DNA from: BM506 sp031581485
Lineage (GTDB): Bacteria; Desulfobacterota; Desulfobulbia; Desulfobulbales; SURF-16
Length of the DNA: 18,380 nucleotides
Assembly: GCA_031581485.1 (NCBI GenBank)
Contig: JAVLBA010000050.1
Location: forward strand, 1-18,380
Reading direction: 5' to 3'
The notes beneath the pieces were generated by a model that ran no database searches, was not told where the DNA came from, and was given only the letters and a program-made list of their open reading frames with translations. Shown piece after piece: positions 5,820-13,103 of this stretch. A program made the position numbers and the translations under genes. How positions within the stretch are numbered: position 1 is the first letter of the stretch; each line of letters begins with the position of its first letter.

Positions 5820-7898
5820 TTGGCAACGGCAAAGAAAAACAAAAATATTCCTGATATAGATCCTTCAGAAATCGACAGCAAGGCCGAGGCGGAAAAGGCG
5901 GTGGCAGAGCTGCGGGAGGCGGTGCGCTATCACGATTACCGTTATTATGTGCTGGACAAGCCGGTGATTGCCGATTCCCAATATGACCGCCTCTTTGAGA
6001 ACCTGAAGCGACTTGAAGAGAAATTTGACCTGGTTTCCCCTGATTCCCCGACCCAGCAGGTGGCAGGGGAGCCCAGGGAAGAGCTGGGCACCGTCAAACA
6101 TCCCCTGCCCATGCTGAGTCTGAAGGCCGCTTATGACGAGAAAGAGATCAGGGATTTTGCTGAAAAATGCCGCAAAAAGCTGGGGGGCAAGAGTCTTGAA
6201 TATGTGATTGAACCCAAGTATGACGGCCTCTCCATTGAACTGATCTATGAAAACGGCACCCTGGTCACTGCCGCCACCCGGGGTGACGGGGAGACCGGGG
6301 AAGATGTGACCGCCAATGTCAAGACCATTCGCGCTCTGCCCCTTGCGCTTCTTGCCAGCCAGGGCCTCTCCGTGCCCAGCCGCCTGGTGGTGCGGGGAGA
6401 GATCTACATGCCCCTTGACAGGTTCAACGAGCTTAACCGGCAGCGGGAAAAAGAGGGGGAGCAGCCCTTTGCCAATCCCAGAAATGCTGCGGCCGGCTCG
6501 GTACGGCAGCTTGATCCCAAAATCACCGAAAAGAGACCTCTGCATCTTTTCCTCTATGAAATACCTCTTTGTGAAGGGTGCGATCTCAAGAGCCACTGGC
6601 AGGCGCTGGAAGCCATGCCCAAGTGGGGATTGCCCGTAAACCGCACCATGCAGTTTCTGGTTGAGGGGATAGACCATGCCCTGGAATATCACGGCAAGAT
6701 GATTGCTCAACGAGACGAACTCAATTTTGAGATCGATGGCGTGGTGATCAAGGTAAATGATTTCAAGGCCAGGGAAAAGCTCGGCAGGCGGCAGCGTGAT
6801 CCCCGCTGGGCCATTGCCTATAAATTTGAGCCCCGCCATGCCCAAACCCAGGTCAGGGAGATCATCGTCAATGTGGGCCGCACCGGCACCCTCACCCCCG
6901 TGGCCCTGCTGGAGCCGGTGCAGATAGGCGGAGTGGAAGTAAGACGCGCCTCGCTGCACAACCTGCGGCAGGTGGAAGAAAAGGACATCCGCATCGGCGA
7001 CACCGTGATAGTGGAGCGGGCAGGTGATGTTATTCCCTATGTGGTCAAGGTCCTGACAAAAAAGCGTCGGGGCCAGGAGAAGAAATTTTCCATGCCCAGC
7101 CGCTGTCCCTCCTGCGGCGGCGATGTCCTGGTGGCCAAAGATAAAAAAAAGAGCCGCTGCACCAATATGAATTGCCCGGCTCAATTGCAGCAGCGGATTC
7201 AGCATTTCGCCTCTGCGCGCGCCCTGGATATCGACGGTCTGGGAGAGAAACGGGCCGCCCAGCTTGTGGAAAAGGGGCTGGTCACATGGCTCCCCGATAT
7301 CTTGACGCTGAGGCCGGACGATCTGCTTGCCCTGGAAGGATATGCGGAGAAGGCAGCGCACAATCTTTATAACGCCATTCAGCAAGCCAAGGAAACCACC
7401 CTGGTCCGATTTATATACGCCCTGGGCATCCCCCTGGTGGGGGAGCATCTGGCCGGCGTCCTGGCGGCGCACTATGAAGATCTCCCTGCCCTGCAAAAGG
7501 CGGCAGAAGAGGAACTGCTGGAAATTCCGGAGATCGGCCCGGAAGTGGCCCACAGCATTGCCGTTTTTTTTACGGAAAAGCATAACCGCAAGGCAGTGGA
7601 GCAGCTGGTGGCAGAGGGGGTCCGCCTGGAAAATCCGATCTTTTCAGGCAAGAGGGGAAGCCTTCCACTTGCCGACCTCAAGTTCGTCTTCACCGGCTCT
7701 CTGCAGGAGTGGACCCGTGATGAAGCAAAGAGCCTTGTCCAGCGCCTGGGCGGCCGGGCAACGACAAGCGTCTCATCGGAAACCGATTATGTGGTGGCCG
7801 GAGCCGGTGCCGGCTCCAAACTGGCTGAGGCGGAAGAGCTTGACATCCCCATATTGTCCGAGGAACAATTTCAAGATCTCCTCAATAAAAAGGGGTAA
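5820..7898 (+). CDS. ligA: NAD-dependent DNA ligase LigA
   Basis: This 692-residue ligase seals nicks with NAD+ as adenylate donor. Domains in order are the Ia domain with the Tyr pair (HDYRYYVLD, 38-46), the adenylation domain with KYDG and nucleotidyl Lys133, the OB fold, a zinc finger (Cys429, Cys432, Cys447, Cys452), helix-hairpin-helix repeats (about 465-600) and a C-terminal BRCT domain (about 613-692). All landmarks are present. The start is uncertain: TTG at 5820 has AAGGAG seven bases upstream and gives MATAKKNKN. An in-frame ATG at 5784 would add 12 residues but has no well-spaced ribosome binding site. It lies close behind polX on the same strand and is probably co-transcribed. A run of eight T (7564-7571) lies within the coding region. 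Confidence 0.97.
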   Translation: MATAKKNKNIPDIDPSEIDSKAEAEKAVAELREAVRYHDYRYYVLDKPVIADSQYDRLFENLKRLEEKFDLVSPDSPTQQVAGEPREELGTVKHPLPMLSLKAAYDEKEIRDFAEKCRKKLGGKSLEYVIEPKYDGLSIELIYENGTLVTAATRGDGETGEDVTANVKTIRALPLALLASQGLSVPSRLVVRGEIYMPLDRFNELNRQREKEGEQPFANPRNAAAGSVRQLDPKITEKRPLHLFLYEIPLCEGCDLKSHWQALEAMPKWGLPVNRTMQFLVEGIDHALEYHGKMIAQRDELNFEIDGVVIKVNDFKAREKLGRRQRDPRWAIAYKFEPRHAQTQVREIIVNVGRTGTLTPVALLEPVQIGGVEVRRASLHNLRQVEEKDIRIGDTVIVERAGDVIPYVVKVLTKKRRGQEKKFSMPSRCPSCGGDVLVAKDKKKSRCTNMNCPAQLQQRIQHFASARALDIDGLGEKRAAQLVEKGLVTWLPDILTLRPDDLLALEGYAEKAAHNLYNAIQQAKETTLVRFIYALGIPLVGEHLAGVLAAHYEDLPALQKAAEEELLEIPEIGPEVAHSIAVFFTEKHNRKAVEQLVAEGVRLENPIFSGKRGSLPLADLKFVFTGSLQEWTRDEAKSLVQRLGGRATTSVSSETDYVVAGAGAGSKLAEAEELDIPILSEEQFQDLLNKKG

Positions 7899-8084
7899 GG
7901 GTCGGCACTTTCCGGCAAAGGGAGCCATCCGGCTGAAAGAAAAGAGTCGCTGTTTCACCGGCGCCAATCTCGTCTGTCGGCCGGGGTCATCTTTGCAGAT
8001 TGTTTTGTCCATGGTGGCCGGATCAACCGGCAAGTTCGATTATCAATCTTTATTGCTGCCCTGCAGCACACAAGGAGGAGATCC

Positions 8085-8288
8085 ATGAGTTCCATTGCCA
8101 AAATGATCGAGTTAAGTGCTGATTCCGAGAAAAGTTTTGAGGACGCCCTGGAGGCAGGCATCCAAAGAGCTGAGACCACTTTGCGCAATGTCCGCGGTAT
8201 TTGGATCAAGGACAAGGAAGTATTGATTAAGGAGGGTGCTCCCCGCGTATATCGTCTCCATCTGAAAGTAACATTCAGGCTCGATTAA
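8085..8288 (+). CDS. Dodecin flavin-storage protein
   Basis: This 67-residue protein is of dodecin length. Dodecins form hollow dodecamers that bind riboflavin, FMN or FAD and buffer free flavins. Family features are the MIELSADSEKSFEDALEAGI opening, the helix RAETTLRNVRGIWIKD with the conserved Trp44-type flavin-stacking position (W41 here), and the closing strand YRLHLKVTFRLD. AAGGAGGAG lies 7-15 bases before the ATG. It is a single-gene unit: 186 bp without a gene separates it from ligA and a strong hairpin follows the stop. Flavin storage fits the nearby FMN-dependent WrbA. A weak sigma-54-like match at 7981-7997 (GG/GC spacing 10) lies upstream, but only the core elements fit. Confidence 0.93.
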   Translation: MSSIAKMIELSADSEKSFEDALEAGIQRAETTLRNVRGIWIKDKEVLIKEGAPRVYRLHLKVTFRLD

Positions 8289-8293
8289 AAAGG

Positions 8294-8324
8294 AAGGGGA
8301 TACCAGTGTACCTGGTATCCCCTT
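8294..8324 (+). terminator. Hairpin terminator after dodecin
   Basis: A perfect 12-bp stem (8294-8305 with 8313-8324, AAGGGGATACCA and its complement) with a 7-nt loop begins 5 bp after the dodecin stop. The stem ends in TT followed by AGGC rather than a long T-tract, so termination efficiency is uncertain, but position and stem strength favour a terminator. A second small hairpin (8341-8357) follows. Confidence 0.6.
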
Positions 8325-8395
8325 AGGCAACGGCAGAGCTCCTCTCTCCATGAGAGGATTTCAGCGATTATAAGGATGACCCTGAAGGAGGAGTT

Positions 8396-9244
8396 ATGGA
8401 TGTGGCGCCGATCTGGAGTACTGTGCTCAGTCTGGTCTTTCTCGCTGTGGGCGCGGTTTGCCTTTATCTCATCTTGATGGCGCAAGGCAGGCCGCAGGTT
8501 GAAGACTATAAGCGTCTCGCCCGCTATCATCGGTGGAGCGGCCGGCTTTTTTCCGGGCTTTTTTTTCTCATGTTCGTCTTCATGCTGGCAAGAATTGAAG
8601 ATCAATGGGAACAGTCTTCTGCCCGCATTGCCATCCATGTTGCCCTGGCAACGGCGCTGCTGGTGCTCATTATCCTGAAGGTAGCGATTCCGCGCTATTT
8701 CCCCAAGCTGCGCCAGCATCTGTTTTTGTTGGGTGTTTCCATCTATGTGGCCGCCTTCACCATGGTGGGGATTTCCGCCGGCTATTATCTTATCTGGAAA
8801 TATCAAGAGGTTCCCTATCTTTCCCATGCCGAATTGCCCCCTAGAATGCTGGAGACGGCGATGGGCAAGCAGCTTTTTATTGAAAAATGCTCAACCTGCC
8901 ATCTCCTGGAAAACATTATGCATCCCAGAAGTGAGGAATCATGGGAAAAAATTATGAACAGAATGGTTGACCTGGCGGCCCCGAGAATTACCCGGGCTGA
9001 TGGGAGCCAGATTCTTCACTACCTGGTCCTAACCCACACTCCCCGTTCTGGCAGGGAGGGATCTCTTCTGCAAAGGTACTGTTTTCCCTGCCATGAGAAA
9101 GAATCCGACATTCTCGTGGAAAATTACAGCAGGGCTGATTGGCGGGAAACCGTGCGGCGGATGCGGGAATATGGACCCGACATCATTCCGCAGGAAAAGG
9201 TCGGGGAGATTGTCGATTTCCTGGTTCAGGAAACAGCGGAATGA
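8396..9244 (+). CDS. Four-TM membrane protein fused to dihaem cytochrome c domain
   Basis: This 282-residue protein has four predicted membrane helices (about 5-29, 49-65, 77-97, 109-134) followed by a periplasmic region with two c-haem sites, CSTCH (165-169) and CFPCH (229-233). Each haem site is followed by a W-x-x-x-x-x-R-M segment (WEKIMNRM, WRETVRRM), giving candidate axial Met190 and Met256. The positive-inside rule places the loops at 30-48 and 98-108 in the cytoplasm, leaving the haem domain outside. His45 (HRWSG) and His108 (HLFLLG) lie on the same membrane side and resemble b561-type haem ligands, so the membrane part may also hold b haem; this is inference. A plausible role is electron transfer between quinol and periplasmic cytochromes. 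The start has GAAGGAGGAG in front. I do not recognise a named family for the whole fusion. Confidence 0.85.
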   Translation: MDVAPIWSTVLSLVFLAVGAVCLYLILMAQGRPQVEDYKRLARYHRWSGRLFSGLFFLMFVFMLARIEDQWEQSSARIAIHVALATALLVLIILKVAIPRYFPKLRQHLFLLGVSIYVAAFTMVGISAGYYLIWKYQEVPYLSHAELPPRMLETAMGKQLFIEKCSTCHLLENIMHPRSEESWEKIMNRMVDLAAPRITRADGSQILHYLVLTHTPRSGREGSLLQRYCFPCHEKESDILVENYSRADWRETVRRMREYGPDIIPQEKVGEIVDFLVQETAE

Positions 9245-9411
9245 GATTAAGCAGAGACGCTGCCGTAATGAGAGTGAACTGCCAAAGAGATTCTGATCAT
9301 GCTATCATGGTGGACAGGGGCGATTATCACCATGGGGTTGCCGATGATCTGCTCATCCCGATGAAGGAGCAGCAAATTCTTGGAGCAACCTGAAACTTGT
9401 GGGGGAAGATA

Positions 9412-10023
9412 ATGAAAGTACTGATTGTTTATTACTCAATGTACGGGCATGTCCATAAGATGGCGCAAAGCGTTGCCCAAGGGGTTGCCTTGGTTGCCGG
9501 CGCGGAACCGGTTTTACGGCGGGTACCGGAGACCCTGCCCGAGGACGTTATCGAGAAGATGGGGGCGGCGGCAACCATTGCCCTGCAGCAGGAAATACCG
9601 GTCTGTAGTGTCGAGGAACTTGTTGAGGCGGATGCGGTTATTTTCGGGACCCCCACTCGTTTCGGCAACATGTGCGGCCAGATGAAACAGTTTCTTGATG
9701 CCACTGGTTCCTTGTGGCAGAAGGGGGCGCTGGTGGGCAAGGCCACCGGAGTCTTCACCAGCTCCAATACCCAGCACGGCGGCCAGGAGTCGACCATCCT
9801 CAGTTTTCATATTGTCCTCCTGCATCAGGGCATGGTGGTGGTGGGCCTGCCCTATGCATTTCCCGGCCTGATGGAGACAGATGAGATGAGCGGCGGCTCT
9901 CCCTACGGGGCCAGCACCATCGCCGGTAATGACGGCAGTCGGACCCCCACTGACAATGAACTCAATGGCGCTCGTTATCAGGGAGAGCATATCGCCAGGA
10001 TTGCCGCCAAGCTGATGGTCTGA
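9412..10023 (+). CDS. wrbA: NAD(P)H:quinone oxidoreductase WrbA
   Basis: This 203-residue flavodoxin-fold enzyme performs two-electron reduction of quinones with NAD(P)H, limiting semiquinone and oxidative stress. The FMN phosphate loop is YYSMYGHVHKMA near the N-terminus. GTPTRFGNMCGQMKQFLD, TSSNTQHGGQE and the C-terminal GGSPYGASTIAG with GNDGSRTPTDNEL are all diagnostic of WrbA. The length matches the E. coli enzyme closely. An upstream in-frame TTG (9397) is less likely than the ATG at 9412, which gives the standard MKVLIVYYS start and has GGGGGAAG before it. It follows the dihaem cytochrome gene by 167 bp on the same strand, consistent with a redox or quinone-handling group, though no shared promoter is evident. 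Confidence 0.96.
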   Translation: MKVLIVYYSMYGHVHKMAQSVAQGVALVAGAEPVLRRVPETLPEDVIEKMGAAATIALQQEIPVCSVEELVEADAVIFGTPTRFGNMCGQMKQFLDATGSLWQKGALVGKATGVFTSSNTQHGGQESTILSFHIVLLHQGMVVVGLPYAFPGLMETDEMSGGSPYGASTIAGNDGSRTPTDNELNGARYQGEHIARIAAKLMV

Positions 10024-10113
10024 AAAGGGGGGGCAGGCAGGTCAAGCCGAGGATAATGCCTTTAATTTCAGCGCAGAGCGGTTGCGTTCTGGCCTTAAAC
10101 GCTCTTTTCCATT

Positions 10114-10302
10114 ATGATCGCGACATGGGTTATTATATGGCCGCTATTGCCTATCCTTGCCGTGAAGGCCCGGCCGGGGATTTCTGTGCTGCTGCTTTTC
10201 GGCGGCAGAGGAGGTCAAGGGGTGGGCATGTTGGTGGACAGCCTCGTCCCTGTCAAGATGCAGAGAATAAAAAACCACTGTCTTAAGGAGATGGATGCTT
10301 AA
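10114..10302 (+). CDS. Possible small protein overlapping the AI-2E permease start
   Basis: This 62-codon frame starts MIATWVIIWPLLPIL, a hydrophobic segment. It has neighbour-like codon use and ends in a stop that overlaps the first 8 bases of the downstream permease gene. Such an overlap would allow translational coupling. No Shine-Dalgarno sequence is seen before the ATG at 10114; AGGAGG at 10208-10213 sits 8 bases before an in-frame GTG at 10222, which would give only a 26-residue peptide. A piece reading GVGMLVDSLVPV resembles a CheW-type strand but the rest does not. It may be a real small membrane protein, a leader peptide or chance. The gap 10024-10294 otherwise holds nothing recognised. 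Confidence 0.22.
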   Translation: MIATWVIIWPLLPILAVKARPGISVLLLFGGRGGQGVGMLVDSLVPVKMQRIKNHCLKEMDA

Positions 10303-11431
10303 AGAACTTGAGCTGGGACCAAGACAACGGGGGACTATTTCCGCGGCAATGACTTTGAGCGCGGTGCTGCTGCTGGCACTGGTTTTCAGCGCCATCGTCT
10401 GGGGTTTGGCGCGCTTTGCCGGGGCCTTTCAGAATGTGTTGCTGCCCCCCGTGGTTGCGGCTATCCTCACCATGCTGTTGCGGCCCTATTACAGCTGGGT
10501 GGTGGGGGTCTGCCGGGGCTCCAAGGCCGCTGGCCTGGTTCTCTTTTTTCTTTCCGCCCTCCTGCCCCTGGCCCTCTTTATCTGGTTTGCCGGCGTCTTT
10601 GCCGCCAATCAATTGCTGGGGATGTTCGAAGAATTGCCCTCCATGATCAATACCATGCAGGAGGCGGGGCGGTCGCATTGGCCGCAGGCTGCGGCCCTGC
10701 TGGAGAAGTACGGCTTGACGGCCGAGTTTGGTGCCTTGCTGGACAATCCAGGCGAAATGGTGGCCAAGGCCCTTAAGGCTTCAGGAGAGCGGCTATCCCA
10801 CTCCCTTGCCCAGATGTTTCAGTCCGTGGCCGGGCTGTTCGCCTGGGTGGTACTTCCCGTCTATCTGGCCTTCTTTCTGATGGCGCAGCCATTTCAGCCC
10901 CACCAGATCGGGGAATTCCTGCCGTTTCTCAAGGAAAAAACCAGGGAAGACGTTATCTATCTGTTCGATCAGTTCATCGGCATCCTTCTCACTTTTTTCC
11001 GCGGCCAGATCATCATCGCCCTGGCCCAGGGCATACTCTATGCTCTGGGCTTTGCCCTGGTGGGGCTGCCCTATGGCATTGTCATCGGCATGGTGCTGGG
11101 GCTGCTCAACATCATCCCCTATCTGGGGAGCATCGCCGGTCTCGGCGTCGCCCTTCCCCTGGCCTATTTCGGTGATGAAGGGGGCCTCCTGCAGCTGGCA
11201 CTGGTGCTGGTGGTCTTCAGCGTGGTGCAGGCCATTGAAGGCTATCTTCTTACTCCCAAGATTATGGGCGACCGCACCGGCCTCCACCCCGCCCTGATCA
11301 TTTTCGCGGTCTTCTTCTGGGGAGTTGCCTTGGGCGGTATCTTCGGCATGATGCTTGCCGTGCCTCTCACCGCCTTTGCCGTGGTATTCTGGAGGTTGCT
11401 GAAGAAGAAATATATTACGGAAGTTGTCTAG
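10295..11431 (+). CDS. AI-2E family (PF01594) membrane transporter
   Basis: This 378-residue polytopic inner-membrane protein has hydrophobic segments near the N-terminus (about 20-70 and 78-105), a soluble middle part (about 110-165) and a dense membrane half (about 175-370). The family signature NIIPYLGSIAG (about 269-279) and the run LTPKIMGDRTGLHPALIIFA through GMMLAVPLTA near the C-terminus are diagnostic. The family includes TqsA and YdiK, but also Na+/H+ or other exporters. The actual substrate cannot be read from the sequence, and AI-2 export should not be assumed. AAGGAG precedes the ATG by 4 bases. No luxS or lsr gene is in view. The long gap after the stop suggests a transcription unit end. 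Confidence 0.93.
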   Translation: MLKELELGPRQRGTISAAMTLSAVLLLALVFSAIVWGLARFAGAFQNVLLPPVVAAILTMLLRPYYSWVVGVCRGSKAAGLVLFFLSALLPLALFIWFAGVFAANQLLGMFEELPSMINTMQEAGRSHWPQAAALLEKYGLTAEFGALLDNPGEMVAKALKASGERLSHSLAQMFQSVAGLFAWVVLPVYLAFFLMAQPFQPHQIGEFLPFLKEKTREDVIYLFDQFIGILLTFFRGQIIIALAQGILYALGFALVGLPYGIVIGMVLGLLNIIPYLGSIAGLGVALPLAYFGDEGGLLQLALVLVVFSVVQAIEGYLLTPKIMGDRTGLHPALIIFAVFFWGVALGGIFGMMLAVPLTAFAVVFWRLLKKKYITEVV

Positions 11432-11580
11432 GGGCCTGTCGGACTTAGACATAAATCTACTGCAAATTCGAGAAATCGAGGCCGCAGGTGCCGGAAAATA
11501 TCCCGGGATAATGGTCATAGACAATGCATCCTGAATACCGCTTGGAGCAAGCGACATCTTAGAGAGAAGAAGGGTGGATC

Positions 11581-12102
11581 TTGACTGAAAGAATGACACA
11601 TAAATCCGTAGTGATCTGCGCTCCTGGCCATCTGGGAATGCGGGTTTCCCATAGGTTTTTATGGCTGGCAGTGGGGGCCTTGTTGTGGTCTGGACACCTT
11701 CCTGCCATCGCGGTTGCCCAAAACGCCTGTGCCGGGATTCATGTGGTGATTCCCAATATTAAAAACAATGACGGCGCTGTGGCCTGCGCTCTTTTTTCAA
11801 AGCCTGAAGGTTTCCCTGGCAAGTTTATGCGCTTTGCCGACAAAATAGTGATGACAAAAATTGAGGGACGGCAGGCGCGCTGCGATTTTGTCAGTATCGA
11901 ACCGGGCACATACGCGCTGGCTGTCATTCATGATGAAAATTTGAATGGTGAGCTGGACACGAATTTTTGGGGAGCGCCCGCGGAAGGCTATGGTTTTTCA
12001 AGCGGGGCAAAAGTTTCGATGTTCAAAGCGCCTTCTTTCTCTGATGCCCAGTTATCTTATGACGGTGAGATTCTGGATCTGGAGATAAGTTTGAAATACT
12101 AA
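11581..12102 (+). CDS. Exported DUF2141 protein
   Basis: This protein of up to 173 residues has a signal peptide formed by RVSHRFLWLAVGALLWSG and cleavage near AIAVAQ. It is followed by a DUF2141 domain of about 125 residues. Typical features are the opening strand IHVVIPNIKNNDGAVACALF, the YALAVIHDENLNGELDTNFW block and GAPAEGYGFSSGA. The domain is predicted to be a small beta-sandwich of unknown function secreted to the periplasm or cell surface. The start is uncertain: TTG at 11581 has AGG at 11571-11573 seven bases away, while ATG at 11638 would give a standard signal peptide but no good ribosome binding site. A perfect 12-bp palindrome (11499-11510) lies upstream. It appears to be a single-gene unit. 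Confidence 0.85.
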   Translation: MTERMTHKSVVICAPGHLGMRVSHRFLWLAVGALLWSGHLPAIAVAQNACAGIHVVIPNIKNNDGAVACALFSKPEGFPGKFMRFADKIVMTKIEGRQARCDFVSIEPGTYALAVIHDENLNGELDTNFWGAPAEGYGFSSGAKVSMFKAPSFSDAQLSYDGEILDLEISLKY

Positions 12103-12219
12103 ATCCGAGATGGAAAAGGGCCTGAAGCGGCAGACAGGATGACTAACCAAGAGTATGTCCAAGACGTCAGAGGCAAAGGATGCCGGAACCCTCCGGGCAG
12201 ATATTTTTCCGCAGGGCAA

Positions 12220-12241
12220 AGAGAGTGGTTCTCTCTCCTTT
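12220..12241 (+). terminator. Weak intrinsic terminator after DUF2141 gene
   Basis: AGAGAG (12220-12225) pairs with CTCTCT (12231-12236) around a 5-nt loop and is followed by CC and a run of five T. It is about 118 bp past the DUF2141 stop and upstream of the HdeD promoter candidate. The stem is short and has few G-C pairs, so strength is doubtful. Confidence 0.35.
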
Positions 12242-12269
12242 TTCTATAGCAACTTCTTTTGCAGGAGAA

Positions 12270-12299
12270 TTGCTTGTTCTGATTAAGGTGTGATAAAAT
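12270..12299 (+). promoter_or_regulatory. Candidate sigma-70 promoter with extended -10 for hdeD-like gene
   Basis: TTGCTT (12270-12275) is spaced 18 bp from TAAAAT (12294-12299), and TG at 12291-12292 forms an extended -10. Transcription would begin near 12306, leaving a leader of about 150 nt before the ATG at 12460. The 357-bp gap 12103-12459 otherwise contains only the weak hairpin at 12220 and no convincing gene. Confidence 0.45.
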
Positions 12300-12459
12300 T
12301 TTTTAACTGTAGAGAAGGGAAAATCCAGCGACCAAATTCTCCATGCCAAAAAAATATCTTGTCATCTGGCATGAAAAAGAGGGGAAACGGCTGGCAGTCA
12401 TTTCTTTTGACTGTAATTTGTTGGATTTTTTCATAAAAAAAACAGGGAGGCTGACTGTC

Positions 12460-13005
12460 ATGGGTAAAACCATTACCAAATATTGGTGGACTTTTTTGCT
12501 GCGCGGCATTATTGCGGTTTTTTTTGGTATTGCCGCAATGGTTTTACCAGGGATTACCCTTGGGGTTTTAGTCCTTTTGCTGGGGGCCTTTCTCGTAGCT
12601 GACGGTGTGGTCACCCTTTTTTCTTTATTTTATTGGCGACAGCATCGCCCCCGCCACTGGTTCTTGATGTTGATGGAGGGGTTGGCAGGCATGCTCATCG
12701 GTGTGGGAATCTTTATATGGCCCGCCGCGAGCACCTTGGTCATCATTCTGCTGGTGGGAGTGTGGGCGGTTATTACCGGTATACTGGAGATTGCCGCGGC
12801 AATTAACCTGCGCGCTTTCATTGAACATGAATTCCTGCTGGGTTTGAGTGGTCTTCTCTCTATACTCTTTGGTGTCATCCTCTTTCTCTTTCCGCAGCTA
12901 GGCGGTGTTGCCATGGTGTGGGTCGTTGGTATCTATGCGCTCTTATTCGGTATTTTGCTTATTTTCTTGGGGTTCAAGCTCCGCCGGCTGGAAGTAGAGG
13001 TCTAA
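12460..13005 (+). CDS. HdeD-family (DUF308) membrane protein
   Basis: This 181-residue inner-membrane protein has six hydrophobic helices arranged as three hairpins. Each hairpin repeats the DUF308 pattern of a Gly-rich helix ending in a Pro turn (GIAAMVLPGITL, GVGIFIWPAAST, GVILFLFPQLGG). It ends in a short basic-acidic tail. HdeD of enterobacteria contributes to acid resistance at high cell density, and relatives occur in heat/stress-tolerance loci; the molecular mechanism is unknown. The frame is open from ATG 12343, but that start lacks a ribosome binding site. GGGAGG (12445-12450) lies 9 bases before the ATG at 12460, which also gives the usual length. A candidate promoter is at 12270-12299. 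Confidence 0.9.
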   Translation: MGKTITKYWWTFLLRGIIAVFFGIAAMVLPGITLGVLVLLLGAFLVADGVVTLFSLFYWRQHRPRHWFLMLMEGLAGMLIGVGIFIWPAASTLVIILLVGVWAVITGILEIAAAINLRAFIEHEFLLGLSGLLSILFGVILFLFPQLGGVAMVWVVGIYALLFGILLIFLGFKLRRLEVEV

Positions 13006-13103
13006 CGGTTGCAAAAATGCTTTGCTTGCCATGGTAGGGATTGTCAAGGCATGGTGAAAAGAGGGAGAGGGAGCCCTCTTTCATACCGACTAAGGGGAGT
13101 GGT

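Noticed and set aside
4539..7583. Very long minus-strand frames (395 and 572 codons) opposite polX and ligA.
   Set aside because: They are antisense shadows of clearly coding genes with complete catalytic motifs. The translations are His/Gly/Gln-rich and have no family features.
9241..9393. A 50-codon frame whose ATG overlaps the stop of the dihaem cytochrome gene (ATGA).
   Set aside because: There is only a weak AGGA upstream, no recognisable family, and composition unlike its neighbours. Left uncalled, although the overlap is suggestive.
10295..11431. Reading the permease as evidence of quorum sensing through AI-2.
   Set aside because: The family is functionally mixed and no luxS or lsr genes are visible. 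The name alone does not support it.
11432..11460. GGGGCCTGTCGGACTTAG resembling an insertion-sequence end.
   Set aside because: No matching inverted end, target duplication or transposase fragment is present in the window.
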